Below, piece by piece: positions 1 to 8,829 of a DNA stretch of 64,000 bases; position 1 is the stretch's first letter, and the number at the start of each line of letters is the position of its first letter. The DNA comes from Pseudomonas palleroniana (GTDB taxonomy: Bacteria; Pseudomonadota; Gammaproteobacteria; Pseudomonadales; Pseudomonadaceae): NCBI RefSeq assembly GCF_003031675.1, contig NZ_PYWX01000003.1:1-64000 (forward strand), written 5' to 3'. The notes beneath the pieces were generated by a model. The model worked only from the letters and a program-made list of their open reading frames with translations. It was not told the DNA's origin and made no database searches. The translations under genes were made by a program, and so were the position numbers.

Positions 1-60
1 TGCGTATTAGCCTGTAAACCATGTCCCCGGTTAGAAATGTAAACGATGTCCCCGGTTTGT
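1..60. repeat. Paired 20-bp direct repeats, possible insertion-sequence end
   Basis: Two near-identical 20-bp units lie at 13-32 and 38-57, 25 bp apart, differing at one base (TGTAAACC/GATGTCCCCGGTT). Multiple short repeats of this TGTAAAC..TGTCCCCGG type are what I associate with the ends of IS21-like or IS481-like elements. No transposase is visible because the window starts here, so this is either the inner face of an element end or a relict. The family assignment is an inference. Confidence 0.5.
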
Positions 61-125
61 ACCGGGGCAAGCCCGCTCACTACAGATGATGTGTTCTACA
101 GCCCGCCATTTAACTGACTGGCATT

Positions 126-206
126 AGGGCTCGCCCCCTGATAGCGGTGTGTCAATTATGTATAAGTGGCCTGGCACACTGCTATCGGGAACCAGCCCCC
201 TCTCAC
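126..206. repeat. REPIN (inverted pair of REP sequences)
   Basis: Degenerate REP arms lie at 126-154 and 172-206. The left arm reads GATAGCGGTGTGTCA and the right arm is its imperfect reverse complement (TGGCACACTGCTATC), with an AT-rich loop between them. This is the most diverged of the five REPINs in the window. It sits between the possible IS end and wspA, so the wsp promoter must lie inside or just downstream of it. No gene is visible in 61-309. Confidence 0.75.
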
Positions 207-309
207 AACTATTCGCGTCCTCTGCCTGGTCCGGCAAAAGCTGTTGATAAATGCAGGCATCCGCTCAGCTATACTCCCCAGCATTTGAATGGGCCTTCGA
301 GGAATTACT

Positions 310-1932
310 GTGAAGAACTGGACCTTGCGCCAAAGGATTTTGGCTAGCTTTGCGGTCATTATCGCCATCATGCTGTTAATGGTTGTGGTCTCCTATTCAC
401 GGTTGCTGAAGATCGAAACCAGTGAAGTCGCGGTGCGTGACGACGCGGTGCCGGGGGTTTACCTCAGTTCGATGATTCGTAGCGCCTGGGTCGACAGTTA
501 CCTGCATATCCTGGAACTGATCGGTTCGGGTCAAAACAAGGGGCTAGCCGACACCGACAAGGCTGAATTCAAATCCTTCGAAGCGCGCATCCTGCAACAG
601 ATGGCCAACTACCAGGCCACCATCAAGGGTGGTGACGATCAGGCCGAGTTCGATAAATTCGAAGCCCAGCACCAGATTTACAACAAGGCCCTGGCCGGGG
701 TGGTGGATCGCTTGCAGAACAACGATGTCGCCGCTGCGCGCAAATTGTTCGACACCGAAATGACACCGGCCTGGACCGCAGGCCGCATGAAGCTCAATGA
801 CATCATTACCGAGAACAAAAGTGTCGCCGACCGCGCCACCACGGCCATCGATGATGCCGTAGCCGCCGCGAAAATCAGTATGTTCGTATCCCTGGCCCTG
901 GCCATCCTCGCGGCCGCCCTCTGCGGTTTGCTACTGATGCGCGCAATCACGGCGCCGATGCAGCGCATTGTGTCGATCCTGGGCACCATGCGTGACGGTG
1001 ACCTGAGCAAGCGCTTGAACCTGGAGCGCAAGGACGAATTCGGCGCAGTCGAAACCGGCTTCAACGACATGATGACCGAACTGACTGCGCTGGTGTCCCA
1101 GGCCCAACGCTCGTCGGTGCAGGTGACCACCTCGGTGACCGAGATCGCCGCGACTTCCAAGCAGCAACAGGCGACCGCCACCGAAACGGCTGCAACCACC
1201 ACCGAAATCGGGGCTACTTCCCGCGAAATTGCTGCAACGTCCAAGGACTTGGTCCGCACCATGACCGAGGTGTCCACCGCCGCCGACCAGGCTTCGGTCG
1301 CCGCCGGTTCCGGTCAGCAAGGGCTGGCGCGCATGGAAGAAACCATGCATTCGGTGATGGGCGCCGCCGACCTGGTCAACGCCAAGCTGGCGATCCTCAA
1401 TGAGAAGGCCGGCAATATCAACCAGGTGGTGGTGACCATCGTCAAGGTCGCCGACCAGACCAACCTGTTGTCGCTCAACGCGGCCATCGAAGCCGAGAAG
1501 GCCGGCGAATACGGCCGCGGCTTTGCGGTGGTTGCCACCGAAGTGCGTCGCTTGGCTGACCAGACCGCCGTGGCCACGTATGACATCGAGCAGATGGTGC
1601 GCGAGATCCAGTCGGCAGTGTCAGCTGGCGTGATGGGCATGGACAAGTTTTCTGAAGAAGTGCGCCGTGGCATGTTCGAAGTGCAGCAAGTCGGCGAGCA
1701 GCTGTCGCAGATCATCCACCAGGTACAGGCCCTGGCGCCTCGGGTGTTGATGGTCAACGAAGGCATGCAGGCCCAGGCCACCGGCGCCGAGCAGATCAAC
1801 CACGCGTTGGTGCAACTGGGCGATGCCAGCAGCCAGACCGTGGAGTCCCTGCGCCAGGCCAGTTTTGCCATTGATGAACTGAGCCAGGTTGCGGTCGGTC
1901 TGCGCAGCGGCGTATCGCGTTTCAAAGTCTGA
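310..1932 (+). CDS. wspA: WspA, methyl-accepting chemotaxis receptor
   Basis: Membrane receptor of the Wsp surface-sensing pathway, 540 residues. It has an N-terminal membrane segment (about 10-30), a periplasmic four-helix-type region, a second membrane segment (about 190-211), HAMP (about 212-265) and a long cytoplasmic signalling coiled coil. The conserved hairpin tip is visible ([16 protein letters not shown], then GRGFAVVA). I chose the GTG at 310 because a CGAGGA ribosome site precedes it by 7 bases. An in-frame ATG at 289 has no such site and would add a non-hydrophobic leader. It is first in an operon whose next gene starts on the last base of its stop codon. Gene order and the six genes that follow make the WspA assignment secure. 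Confidence 0.95.
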   Translation: MKNWTLRQRILASFAVIIAIMLLMVVVSYSRLLKIETSEVAVRDDAVPGVYLSSMIRSAWVDSYLHILELIGSGQNKGLADTDKAEFKSFEARILQQMANYQATIKGGDDQAEFDKFEAQHQIYNKALAGVVDRLQNNDVAAARKLFDTEMTPAWTAGRMKLNDIITENKSVADRATTAIDDAVAAAKISMFVSLALAILAAALCGLLLMRAITAPMQRIVSILGTMRDGDLSKRLNLERKDEFGAVETGFNDMMTELTALVSQAQRSSVQVTTSVTEIAATSKQQQATATETAATTTEIGATSREIAATSKDLVRTMTEVSTAADQASVAAGSGQQGLARMEETMHSVMGAADLVNAKLAILNEKAGNINQVVVTIVKVADQTNLLSLNAAIEAEKAGEYGRGFAVVATEVRRLADQTAVATYDIEQMVREIQSAVSAGVMGMDKFSEEVRRGMFEVQQVGEQLSQIIHQVQALAPRVLMVNEGMQAQATGAEQINHALVQLGDASSQTVESLRQASFAIDELSQVAVGLRSGVSRFKV

Positions 1933-2444
1933 TGAGCGACTTCGCGGCTAAACGCGGTGCCGTCCCGGCAGCGAAAAAGACGTTGTTCCTGGTGTTTCAC
2001 ATCGGCGGCGAACGTTATGCGCTCAAGGCCACGGAAGTGGCCGAGGTGCTGCCGCGCCTGCCCCTCAAACCCATCGCTCATGCGCCGGCGTGGGTGGCAG
2101 GCATATTTGCCCATCGCGGGGTGTTGGTACCGGTGATCGACCTCAGTGCGCTGACCTTCGGCACAGCCGCCCAAGTGCGTACCAGTACTCGTCTGGTGCT
2201 GGTCAACTACCAGCCGCAACCCTGGATCGAGGCGCGCAGGCTCGGGCTGATCCTGGAGCAGGCTACCGACACCTTGCGTTGCTACCCTACCGAGTTTCAA
2301 CCCTATGGCCTCGACAATCGGCAAGCGCCTTACCTGGGGCTGGTGCGTGAAGATGCCCAGGGCTTGATGCAGTGGATCGGCGTGTCCGAGTTATTGACCG
2401 ATGAAGCCCGCGCTTTGCTATTTTCTGCCGAGCTGAGCCTATGA
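1932..2444 (+). CDS. wspB: WspB, CheW-like coupling protein
   Basis: Single-domain CheW scaffold of 170 residues linking the WspA receptor to the WspE kinase. The CheW fold is recognisable from FHIGGERYALKATEVAEVLPR near the start and a mid-protein GIFAHRGVLVPVIDLS segment. The start overlaps the wspA stop by one base (TGATG) and the stop overlaps wspC by four (ATGA), so it is translationally coupled on both sides. Compared with WspD it lacks an N-terminal extension. By family knowledge WspB and WspD are non-identical couplers. Which cluster member each one serves cannot be read from sequence. Confidence 0.93.
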   Translation: MSDFAAKRGAVPAAKKTLFLVFHIGGERYALKATEVAEVLPRLPLKPIAHAPAWVAGIFAHRGVLVPVIDLSALTFGTAAQVRTSTRLVLVNYQPQPWIEARRLGLILEQATDTLRCYPTEFQPYGLDNRQAPYLGLVREDAQGLMQWIGVSELLTDEARALLFSAELSL

Positions 2445-3700
2445 ACAGCGACCCCCGTTTCTTTACCTTCCTGAAAGAACGCATTGGCCTGGACGTCGCA
2501 TCGGTGGGCGAGGCCATTATCGAGCGCGCCGTGCGCCAGCGCAGCCAGGCCGTGCAGGCGGTGACGCTGGAGCACTATTGGCAGCGATTGCAAAGCTCGC
2601 AGGACGAGCAGCAAGCGCTGATCGAGGCGGTGATTGTTCCCGAGACCTGGTTTTTCCGGTACCCGGAGTCCTTTGCCACCTTGGCGCGCCTGGCCAAGGC
2701 GCGTCTGGCCGAGATCAACCAACTGCGCGCTTTGCGCATTCTCAGCCTGCCATGTTCGACCGGCGAAGAGCCCTATTCGATTGCCATGGCGTTGCTCGAT
2801 GCCGGCCTGGCCCCACATCAGTTCAAGGTGCAGGGCATGGACGTCAGCCCGCTGTCGGTAGAGCGGGCGCGGCGCGGGGTGTACGGGAAGAATTCCTTTC
2901 GCGGTGGCGACCTTGAGTTTCGCCAGCGCCATTTCACCGAGCAGGCCGACGGTTACCACATTGCCGATCGAGTGCGTGAGCAGGTGCGCCTGCAAGTCGG
3001 AAACTTGCTGGACCCAGCGTTGCTGGCGAATGAGCCCAGCTATGACTTCGTGTTCTGCCGCAACCTGCTGATCTACTTCGACCAGCCGACCCAGAAACAA
3101 GTCTTCGATGTGCTCAAGGGCTTGACCCATGTCGATGGTGTGCTGTTTATCGGCCCGGCCGAAGGCAGTTTGCTGGGGCGCCATGGCATGCGCTCGATTG
3201 GCGTGCCACAGTCCTTTGCCTTCAGCCGACATGTGGAACCGGTGAAGCCTGCGCCGGTTTTCGTGCCGATGCCGGCCCCCGTGCCGGCGCGCAGCGCAGC
3301 ACCGATCCCGCCCAAACCGCGCCCGTTCAGCACGGTCAGCGCCCAGGTGCTGCCGATCAAGGCACCGCAGACGGACGCGGGTGATTTGCTCAGCCGGATC
3401 GCCACCCTGGCCAATGAGGGCAAAAGTGCTGAGGCCCGGGCTGCCTGTGAACAGTATTTGAGCAACCACCCGCCGGTCGCCCAAGTGTTTTACTGGCTGG
3501 GCTTGCTCAGCGATGTGGCCGGCAGCGCCTTGGAAGCCCAGGGGTATTACCGCAAAGCCCTATACCTGGAACCGCAGCACCCGCAGGCCCTGATGCATCT
3601 GGCCGCGTTGCTCGAGTCCCAGGGCGACAGTGCGGGGGCGCGCCGTTTGCAGGCGCGGGCCGCGCGTAGCGAGCGAGCTGACAGTGAGTCCAAACGATGA
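2441..3700 (+). CDS. wspC: WspC, CheR-type methyltransferase with TPR tail
   Basis: S-adenosylmethionine-dependent glutamate methyltransferase, 419 residues, that should methylate WspA and raise its activity. The CheR N-terminal helical domain is followed by the catalytic domain. PETWFFRYP lies at about 67-75 and the SAM-binding segment LSLPCSTGEEPYS at about 101-113. FVFCRNLLIYF follows further on. Residues about 268-305 form a Pro/Ala-rich linker, and the last hundred residues look like tetratricopeptide repeats (VFYWLGLLSD..ALEAQGYYRKALYLEPQHPQAL). A TPR tail is typical of WspC and absent from enteric CheR. ATGA overlaps lie at both ends. Confidence 0.93.
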   Translation: MNSDPRFFTFLKERIGLDVASVGEAIIERAVRQRSQAVQAVTLEHYWQRLQSSQDEQQALIEAVIVPETWFFRYPESFATLARLAKARLAEINQLRALRILSLPCSTGEEPYSIAMALLDAGLAPHQFKVQGMDVSPLSVERARRGVYGKNSFRGGDLEFRQRHFTEQADGYHIADRVREQVRLQVGNLLDPALLANEPSYDFVFCRNLLIYFDQPTQKQVFDVLKGLTHVDGVLFIGPAEGSLLGRHGMRSIGVPQSFAFSRHVEPVKPAPVFVPMPAPVPARSAAPIPPKPRPFSTVSAQVLPIKAPQTDAGDLLSRIATLANEGKSAEARAACEQYLSNHPPVAQVFYWLGLLSDVAGSALEAQGYYRKALYLEPQHPQALMHLAALLESQGDSAGARRLQARAARSERADSESKR

Positions 3701-4398
3701 GTACCTCCGACGCGCTCGACACTGCGGGTCTTGACCTGACCCTGACCGACACCCAACGCATCGACGATTGCTGGAACCGTATCGGCATCCATGGCGACAA
3801 ATCCTGCCCGTTGCTGGCCGAACATATTCACTGCCGCAACTGCTCGGTGTATTCCGCCGCCGCCACGCGCTTGCTCGACCGCTATGCGTTGCAGCAGGAC
3901 GATCGCCACGCGATCGCCGCCGACGCCGTCGACGAGAACGTGGCCACCCGTTCCCTGCTGATGTTCCGCCTCGGCGAAGAATGGCTGGGCATCGCCACCC
4001 GCTGCCTGGTGGAAGTGGCACCGCTGCAACCGATCCATTCCCTGCCGCATCAGCGCTCACGGGCATTGCTCGGCGTGGCCAACGTACGCGGCGCGCTGGT
4101 GGCGTGCCTGTCGCTGGTCGAGCTGCTTGGCCTGGACGTCACCGATCATGGCGCGACGGGCGGGCGCATCATGCCGCGCATGTTGATCATCGCCGCGCAG
4201 GACGGTCCGGTGGTGGTGCCGGTGGACGAAGTCGACGGCATCCATGCCATCGATGAACGCGCCTTGAAGGCCGCGTCCGCCTCCGGCACCCAGGCCAGCG
4301 CGCGCTTCACCCAGGGTGTGTTGCAGTGGAAGGGCCGCAGCCTGCGTTGGCTGGACGAGGCGCAATTGCTGTCCGCCGTGACCCGGAGCCTCACATGA
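3697..4398 (+). CDS. wspD: WspD, CheW-like coupling protein with N-terminal extension
   Basis: Second CheW coupler, 233 residues. The first 80 or so residues form an extension containing CWNRIGIHGDKSCP and HIHCRNCSVY, with four cysteines. The CheW domain follows (LMFRLGEEWLGIATRCLVEV.., then GVANVRGALVACLSL). It overlaps wspC and wspE by four bases each. The Cys-rich extension distinguishes it from WspB. A metal or redox role for those cysteines is possible but unproven. Confidence 0.92.
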   Translation: MSTSDALDTAGLDLTLTDTQRIDDCWNRIGIHGDKSCPLLAEHIHCRNCSVYSAAATRLLDRYALQQDDRHAIAADAVDENVATRSLLMFRLGEEWLGIATRCLVEVAPLQPIHSLPHQRSRALLGVANVRGALVACLSLVELLGLDVTDHGATGGRIMPRMLIIAAQDGPVVVPVDEVDGIHAIDERALKAASASGTQASARFTQGVLQWKGRSLRWLDEAQLLSAVTRSLT

Positions 4399-6659
4399 CC
4401 CCCGACCAGATGCGCGATGCCTCGTTGCTGGAACTGTTCAGCCTGGAAGCCGATGCGCAGACCCAGGTATTGAGCGCGGGCCTGCTGGCCCTGGAGCGTA
4501 ACCCGACCCAGGCCGACCAGCTTGAGGCCTGCATGCGCGCCGCCCATTCGCTCAAGGGCGCGGCCCGCATCGTCGGTGTGGACGCCGGGGTCAGCGTGGC
4601 TCACGTCATGGAGGACTGCCTGGTCAGTGCCCAGGAAAGCCGCCTGTACCTGCAACCTGAGCATATCGACGCTCTGCTGCAGGGCACTGATTTGCTGATG
4701 CGCATTGCCACCCCCGGCAATGATGTGGGGGCGGCCGATATTGATGCCTATGTGGCATTGATGGAACGGCTGCTCGATCCGTCGCAGCCGACTGCCAACG
4801 TCGCGCCACCGCCACCACCGCCCGAGCCTGCCCCGGCGCCGATCATTGAAGCGCCTGCACCCGAGCCCGAGCCGGCGTTGCCGCGCCAGAGCAAACCGAT
4901 GACCGAGGGTGGCGAGCGCGTGCTGCGCGTGACCGCCGAGCGCTTGAACAGTCTGTTGGACCTGTCCAGCAAGTCCCTGGTGGAAACCCAGCGGCTCAAG
5001 CCTTACCTGGCAAGCATGCAGCGCCTCAAGCGGATTCAAAGTAACGGCGCACGCGCACTGGATACGCTGGACGGCCAGCTCAGGGCGCTGGATTTGAACC
5101 TCGAAGCCGAGGAAGCGCTGGCCGATACCCGGCGTTTGCTGAGCGAAGCCCAGGCCCTGCTGGCGGAAAAAATCGTCGAGCTGGATGAGTTCGGCTGGCA
5201 GGCCGGGCAGCGTGCCCAGGTGCTTTACGACACCGCGCTGGCCTGTCGCATGCGGCCCTTTGCCGATGTACTGGCCGGGCAGGTGCGCATGGTCCGCGAC
5301 CTCGGGCGCAGCCTGGGCAAGCAGGTGCGCCTGGAAATCGAAGGCGAAAAGACCCAGGTCGATCGCGACGTGTTGGAAAAGCTCGAGGCGCCGCTCACTC
5401 ATTTGCTGCGCAATGCCGTCGACCACGGCATCGAAATGCCCGAGCAGCGTATCCTGGCGGGCAAGCCGGCCGAGGGCCTGATCCGTCTGCGTGCTTCCCA
5501 TCAGGCGGGGTTGCTGGTGCTGGAACTGAGCGATGACGGCAATGGCGTCGACCTTGAGCGCCTGCGTGGGACCATCGTCGACCGGCACCTGTCACCGCCG
5601 GAAACCGCCTTGCGTTTGAGCGAGGAGGAACTGCTGACGTTCCTGTTCCTGCCCGGTTTCAGCCTGCGCGACAAAGTTACCGAAGTGTCCGGACGCGGCG
5701 TGGGCCTGGATGCGGTGCAGCATATGGTCCGGCAATTGCGCGGCGCGGTGGTGCTGGAGCAGGCGGCGGGGCAGGGCAGTCGCTTCCATCTGGAAGTGCC
5801 GTTGACCCTGTCGGTGGTGCGCAGCCTCGTGGTGGAAGTCGGCGGTGAAGCCTATGCTTTTCCGCTGGCGCATATCGAGCGCATGTGCGACCTGTCGCCG
5901 GACGATATTGTCCAGTTGGAAGGCCGCCAGCATTTCTGGCACGAGGGCCGGCATGTCGGTCTGGTTGCCGCCAGCCAGTTGTTGCAGCGCCCGGCGGCGC
6001 AAAGCAATGACGCGACATTGAAGGTCGTGGTCATCCGCGAACGCGATGCGGTGTATGGCATTGCGGTGGAGCGTTTCATCGGCGAGCGCACCCTGGTGGT
6101 GTTGCCGCTGGATGATCGCTTGGGCAAGGTCCAGGACATCTCCGCCGGCGCCTTGCTGGATGATGGTTCGGTGGTGTTGATCGTGGATGTCGAAGACATG
6201 CTGCGCTCGGTGGACAAGCTGCTCAACACCGGCCGCCTGGAGCGCATCGCGAGGCGCAGCCAGCAGGCCACCGAAGCTGCGCGCAAACGGGTGCTGGTCG
6301 TGGATGACTCGCTGACCGTACGTGAGCTGCAACGCAAATTGCTGTTAAACCGCGGATATGAAGTGGCCGTTGCAGTCGACGGCATGGACGGCTGGAACGC
6401 CTTGCGCTCCGAAGACTTCGACCTGCTTATCACTGACATTGATATGCCTCGCATGGACGGTATCGAATTGGTCACACTTCTGCGTCGTGACAGTCGCCTG
6501 CAATCGTTGCCGGTGATGGTGGTGTCGTACAAGGATCGCGAAGAAGACCGCCGCCGTGGACTGGATGCCGGCGCCGACTATTATTTAGCCAAAGCCAGTT
6601 TTCACGATGACGCCTTGCTCGACGCCGTGGTCGAACTGATCGGAGGAGCCCGGGCATGA
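4395..6659 (+). CDS. wspE: WspE, hybrid CheA-type histidine kinase with receiver domain
   Basis: Kinase of the Wsp pathway, 754 residues. An HPt domain carries the phospho-accepting His51 (AAHSLKGAARIVG). A Pro-rich linker with PPPPPPEPAPAP lies around residues 135-165. Dimerisation and ATPase domains follow, with LLRNAVDHGIE (N box) and ELSDDGNGVDLERL, then a CheW-like regulatory domain. The C-terminal receiver has its acceptor at about Asp681 (LLITDIDMPRMDG). It phosphorylates WspR and WspF. I use the ATG at 4395, which overlaps the wspD stop as ATGA. The frame is open further upstream, but that stretch lies wholly inside wspD and does not resemble CheA. Confidence 0.94.
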   Translation: MTPDQMRDASLLELFSLEADAQTQVLSAGLLALERNPTQADQLEACMRAAHSLKGAARIVGVDAGVSVAHVMEDCLVSAQESRLYLQPEHIDALLQGTDLLMRIATPGNDVGAADIDAYVALMERLLDPSQPTANVAPPPPPPEPAPAPIIEAPAPEPEPALPRQSKPMTEGGERVLRVTAERLNSLLDLSSKSLVETQRLKPYLASMQRLKRIQSNGARALDTLDGQLRALDLNLEAEEALADTRRLLSEAQALLAEKIVELDEFGWQAGQRAQVLYDTALACRMRPFADVLAGQVRMVRDLGRSLGKQVRLEIEGEKTQVDRDVLEKLEAPLTHLLRNAVDHGIEMPEQRILAGKPAEGLIRLRASHQAGLLVLELSDDGNGVDLERLRGTIVDRHLSPPETALRLSEEELLTFLFLPGFSLRDKVTEVSGRGVGLDAVQHMVRQLRGAVVLEQAAGQGSRFHLEVPLTLSVVRSLVVEVGGEAYAFPLAHIERMCDLSPDDIVQLEGRQHFWHEGRHVGLVAASQLLQRPAAQSNDATLKVVVIRERDAVYGIAVERFIGERTLVVLPLDDRLGKVQDISAGALLDDGSVVLIVDVEDMLRSVDKLLNTGRLERIARRSQQATEAARKRVLVVDDSLTVRELQRKLLLNRGYEVAVAVDGMDGWNALRSEDFDLLITDIDMPRMDGIELVTLLRRDSRLQSLPVMVVSYKDREEDRRRGLDAGADYYLAKASFHDDALLDAVVELIGGARA

Positions 6660-7666
6660 GGATTGCGATCGTCAATGACATGTCCCTGGCGGTGGAGGCG
6701 CTGCGCCGCGCACTCAGTTTCGAGCCTGCCCACGAAGTGGTGTGGGTGGCCAGCAACGGCCTGGAAGCCGTGCAACGTTGCGCCGAACTGACCCCGGACC
6801 TGATCCTGATGGACCTGATCATGCCGGTGATGGATGGCGTGGAAGCCACCCGTCAGATCATGGCCGATACTCCGTGCCCGATCCTGATTGTCACCGTGGA
6901 CCGCCAGGCCAACGTCAGCCGCGTGTTCGAAGCCATGGGCCATGGTGCCCTGGACGTAGTGGACACACCGGCGCTGGGCGTGGGCAACCCCAAGGATGCA
7001 GCGGCGCCGCTGCTGCGCAAGATCCTTAACATCGGCTGGCTGATTGGTCAGCGCGGCAGCCGCGTGCGCGCCGACGCGACGCCGCAACGTGCTACCGGCA
7101 AGCGTCAGAGCCTGGTAGCGATTGGCTCGTCGGCGGGAGGGCCGGCTGCCCTGGAAACCCTGCTCAAGGGCTTGCCAGGCGACTTTCCCGCCGCCATTGT
7201 GCTGGTGCAGCATGTGGATCAGGTGTTCGCCGCCGGCATGGCCGAGTGGTTGAGCAGTGCGTCCGGCCTGCCGGTGCGCCTGGCCCGTGAAGGCGAACCG
7301 CCACAAAGCGGCGTAGTCTTGCTGGCCGGCACCAATCACCACATCCGCCTGCTGAAAAACGGCACGCTGGCCTATACCGCCGAGCCGGTGAACGAGATTT
7401 ATCGACCTTCCATCGACGTGTTTTTCGAGAGCGTCGCCAGCCACTGGAATGGCGATGCCGTCGGCGTATTGCTGACCGGCATGGGGCGCGATGGCGCCCA
7501 AGGGCTCAAATTACTGCGTGAACAAGGATATTTGACCATCGCCCAGGACCAACAGAGTTCGGCGGTGTATGGCATGCCCAAAGCGGCGGCGGCGATTGAT
7601 GCCGCTGTTGAAATTCGCCCACTGGATAGAATTGCGCCCCGATTGCTGGAGGTCTTTGCAAAATGA
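6656..7666 (+). CDS. wspF: WspF, CheB-type methylesterase
   Basis: Negative regulator of the pathway, 336 residues. The N-terminal receiver has acceptor Asp53 (LILMDLIMPVMDG), then a linker. The C-terminal esterase has catalytic residues Ser158/159 (IGSSAGGP), His186 (LVQHVD) and Asp279 (GMGRDGA). It removes methyl groups from WspA and so lowers c-di-GMP output. In P. fluorescens SBW25, loss of WspF is a common route to the wrinkly-spreader phenotype. Here the reading frame is full length with all active-site residues, so the locus reads as wild type. The start overlaps the wspE stop by four bases. Confidence 0.94.
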   Translation: MRIAIVNDMSLAVEALRRALSFEPAHEVVWVASNGLEAVQRCAELTPDLILMDLIMPVMDGVEATRQIMADTPCPILIVTVDRQANVSRVFEAMGHGALDVVDTPALGVGNPKDAAAPLLRKILNIGWLIGQRGSRVRADATPQRATGKRQSLVAIGSSAGGPAALETLLKGLPGDFPAAIVLVQHVDQVFAAGMAEWLSSASGLPVRLAREGEPPQSGVVLLAGTNHHIRLLKNGTLAYTAEPVNEIYRPSIDVFFESVASHWNGDAVGVLLTGMGRDGAQGLKLLREQGYLTIAQDQQSSAVYGMPKAAAAIDAAVEIRPLDRIAPRLLEVFAK

Positions 7667-7717
7667 TCAAAACCTCCCGTGCTGCTGGTTTGCAGGTGGT
7701 AATTCAGGTGACTGCAC

Positions 7718-8719
7718 ATGAATGATTTACAGCTCGACGACTTCAAGACCGATGAAAATGCCGCCATGGTGTTGCTGGTTGACGACCAGGCGATGATCGG
7801 CGAAGCCGTGCGACGCGGCCTGGCCCATGAAGAGAACATCGACTTCCACTTCTGCGCCGATCCGCATCAGGCGATTGCCCAGGCGATTCGCATCAAGCCC
7901 ACGGTGATCCTGCAAGACCTGGTGATGCCGGGGCTGGACGGCCTGACCCTGGTTCGCGAATACCGCAACCACCCGGCCACCGCGAATATCCCGATCATCG
8001 TGCTGTCCACCAAGGAAGACCCGCTGATCAAGAGCGCTGCCTTTGCCGCGGGCGCCAACGACTACCTGGTGAAGCTGCCGGACAACATCGAGCTGGTGGC
8101 GCGCATTCGCTATCACTCGCGCTCCTACATGACGCTGCTGCAACGGGATGCGGCCTACCGTGCGCTGCGGGTCAGCCAGCAACAGTTGCTGGACACCAAC
8201 CTGGTGCTGCAACGCCTGATGAACTCCGATGGCCTCACCGGGCTGTCCAACCGTCGCCACTTCGACGAATACCTGGAGCTGGAGTGGCGCCGTGCCATGC
8301 GTGACCAGACCCAGCTCTCGCTGTTGATGATCGACGTGGACTTTTTCAAGAGCTACAACGACAACTTCGGCCATGTCGAAGGCGACGAAGCCCTGCGCAA
8401 GGTCGCTGCCACCATTCGCGAGGCCAGCAGCCGTCCTTCGGATTTGCCGGCGCGTTATGGCGGTGAAGAATTTGCCCTGGTGCTGCCGAGCACCTCGCCG
8501 GGCGGCGCCCGACTGGTCGCGGAAAAGCTGCGCATGGCGGTGGCGGCCCTGAAAATCCCGCACATCGCGCCGACCGAGGGATCGTGCCTGACCATCAGCA
8601 TCGGCCTGTCGACCCTGACGCCCAAGCAGGGCACGGATTATCGGCAGTTGATCATGGCGGCGGACAAGGGGTTGTATATGGCCAAGCACAACGGGCGCAA
8701 TCAGGTCGGTATCGAATAA
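7718..8719 (+). CDS. wspR: WspR, response-regulator diguanylate cyclase
   Basis: Output protein of 333 residues that makes c-di-GMP from two GTP when phosphorylated by WspE. The receiver domain has acceptor Asp67 ([13 protein letters not shown]). It is followed by a coiled-coil linker around 145-165 and a GGDEF domain with the active GGEEF signature at 248-252. An inhibitory RxxD site (RPSD, 239-242) lies exactly five residues upstream, so product inhibition should be intact. It is separated from wspF by 51 bases, the only non-overlapping junction in the operon. Its translation rate can therefore be set independently of the rest. Confidence 0.95.
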   Translation: MNDLQLDDFKTDENAAMVLLVDDQAMIGEAVRRGLAHEENIDFHFCADPHQAIAQAIRIKPTVILQDLVMPGLDGLTLVREYRNHPATANIPIIVLSTKEDPLIKSAAFAAGANDYLVKLPDNIELVARIRYHSRSYMTLLQRDAAYRALRVSQQQLLDTNLVLQRLMNSDGLTGLSNRRHFDEYLELEWRRAMRDQTQLSLLMIDVDFFKSYNDNFGHVEGDEALRKVAATIREASSRPSDLPARYGGEEFALVLPSTSPGGARLVAEKLRMAVAALKIPHIAPTEGSCLTISIGLSTLTPKQGTDYRQLIMAADKGLYMAKHNGRNQVGIE

Positions 8720-8829
8720 CCGGGTGGCAGGGAGCAAACCCCGCCTTTTCGCCAAGCGGGCTGCCGTTTCAGCCCGATTGCCGTTATACTCGCCGGCTTT
8801 CAAAAGTTCGCCAACGAGTGCTGCCCGCC

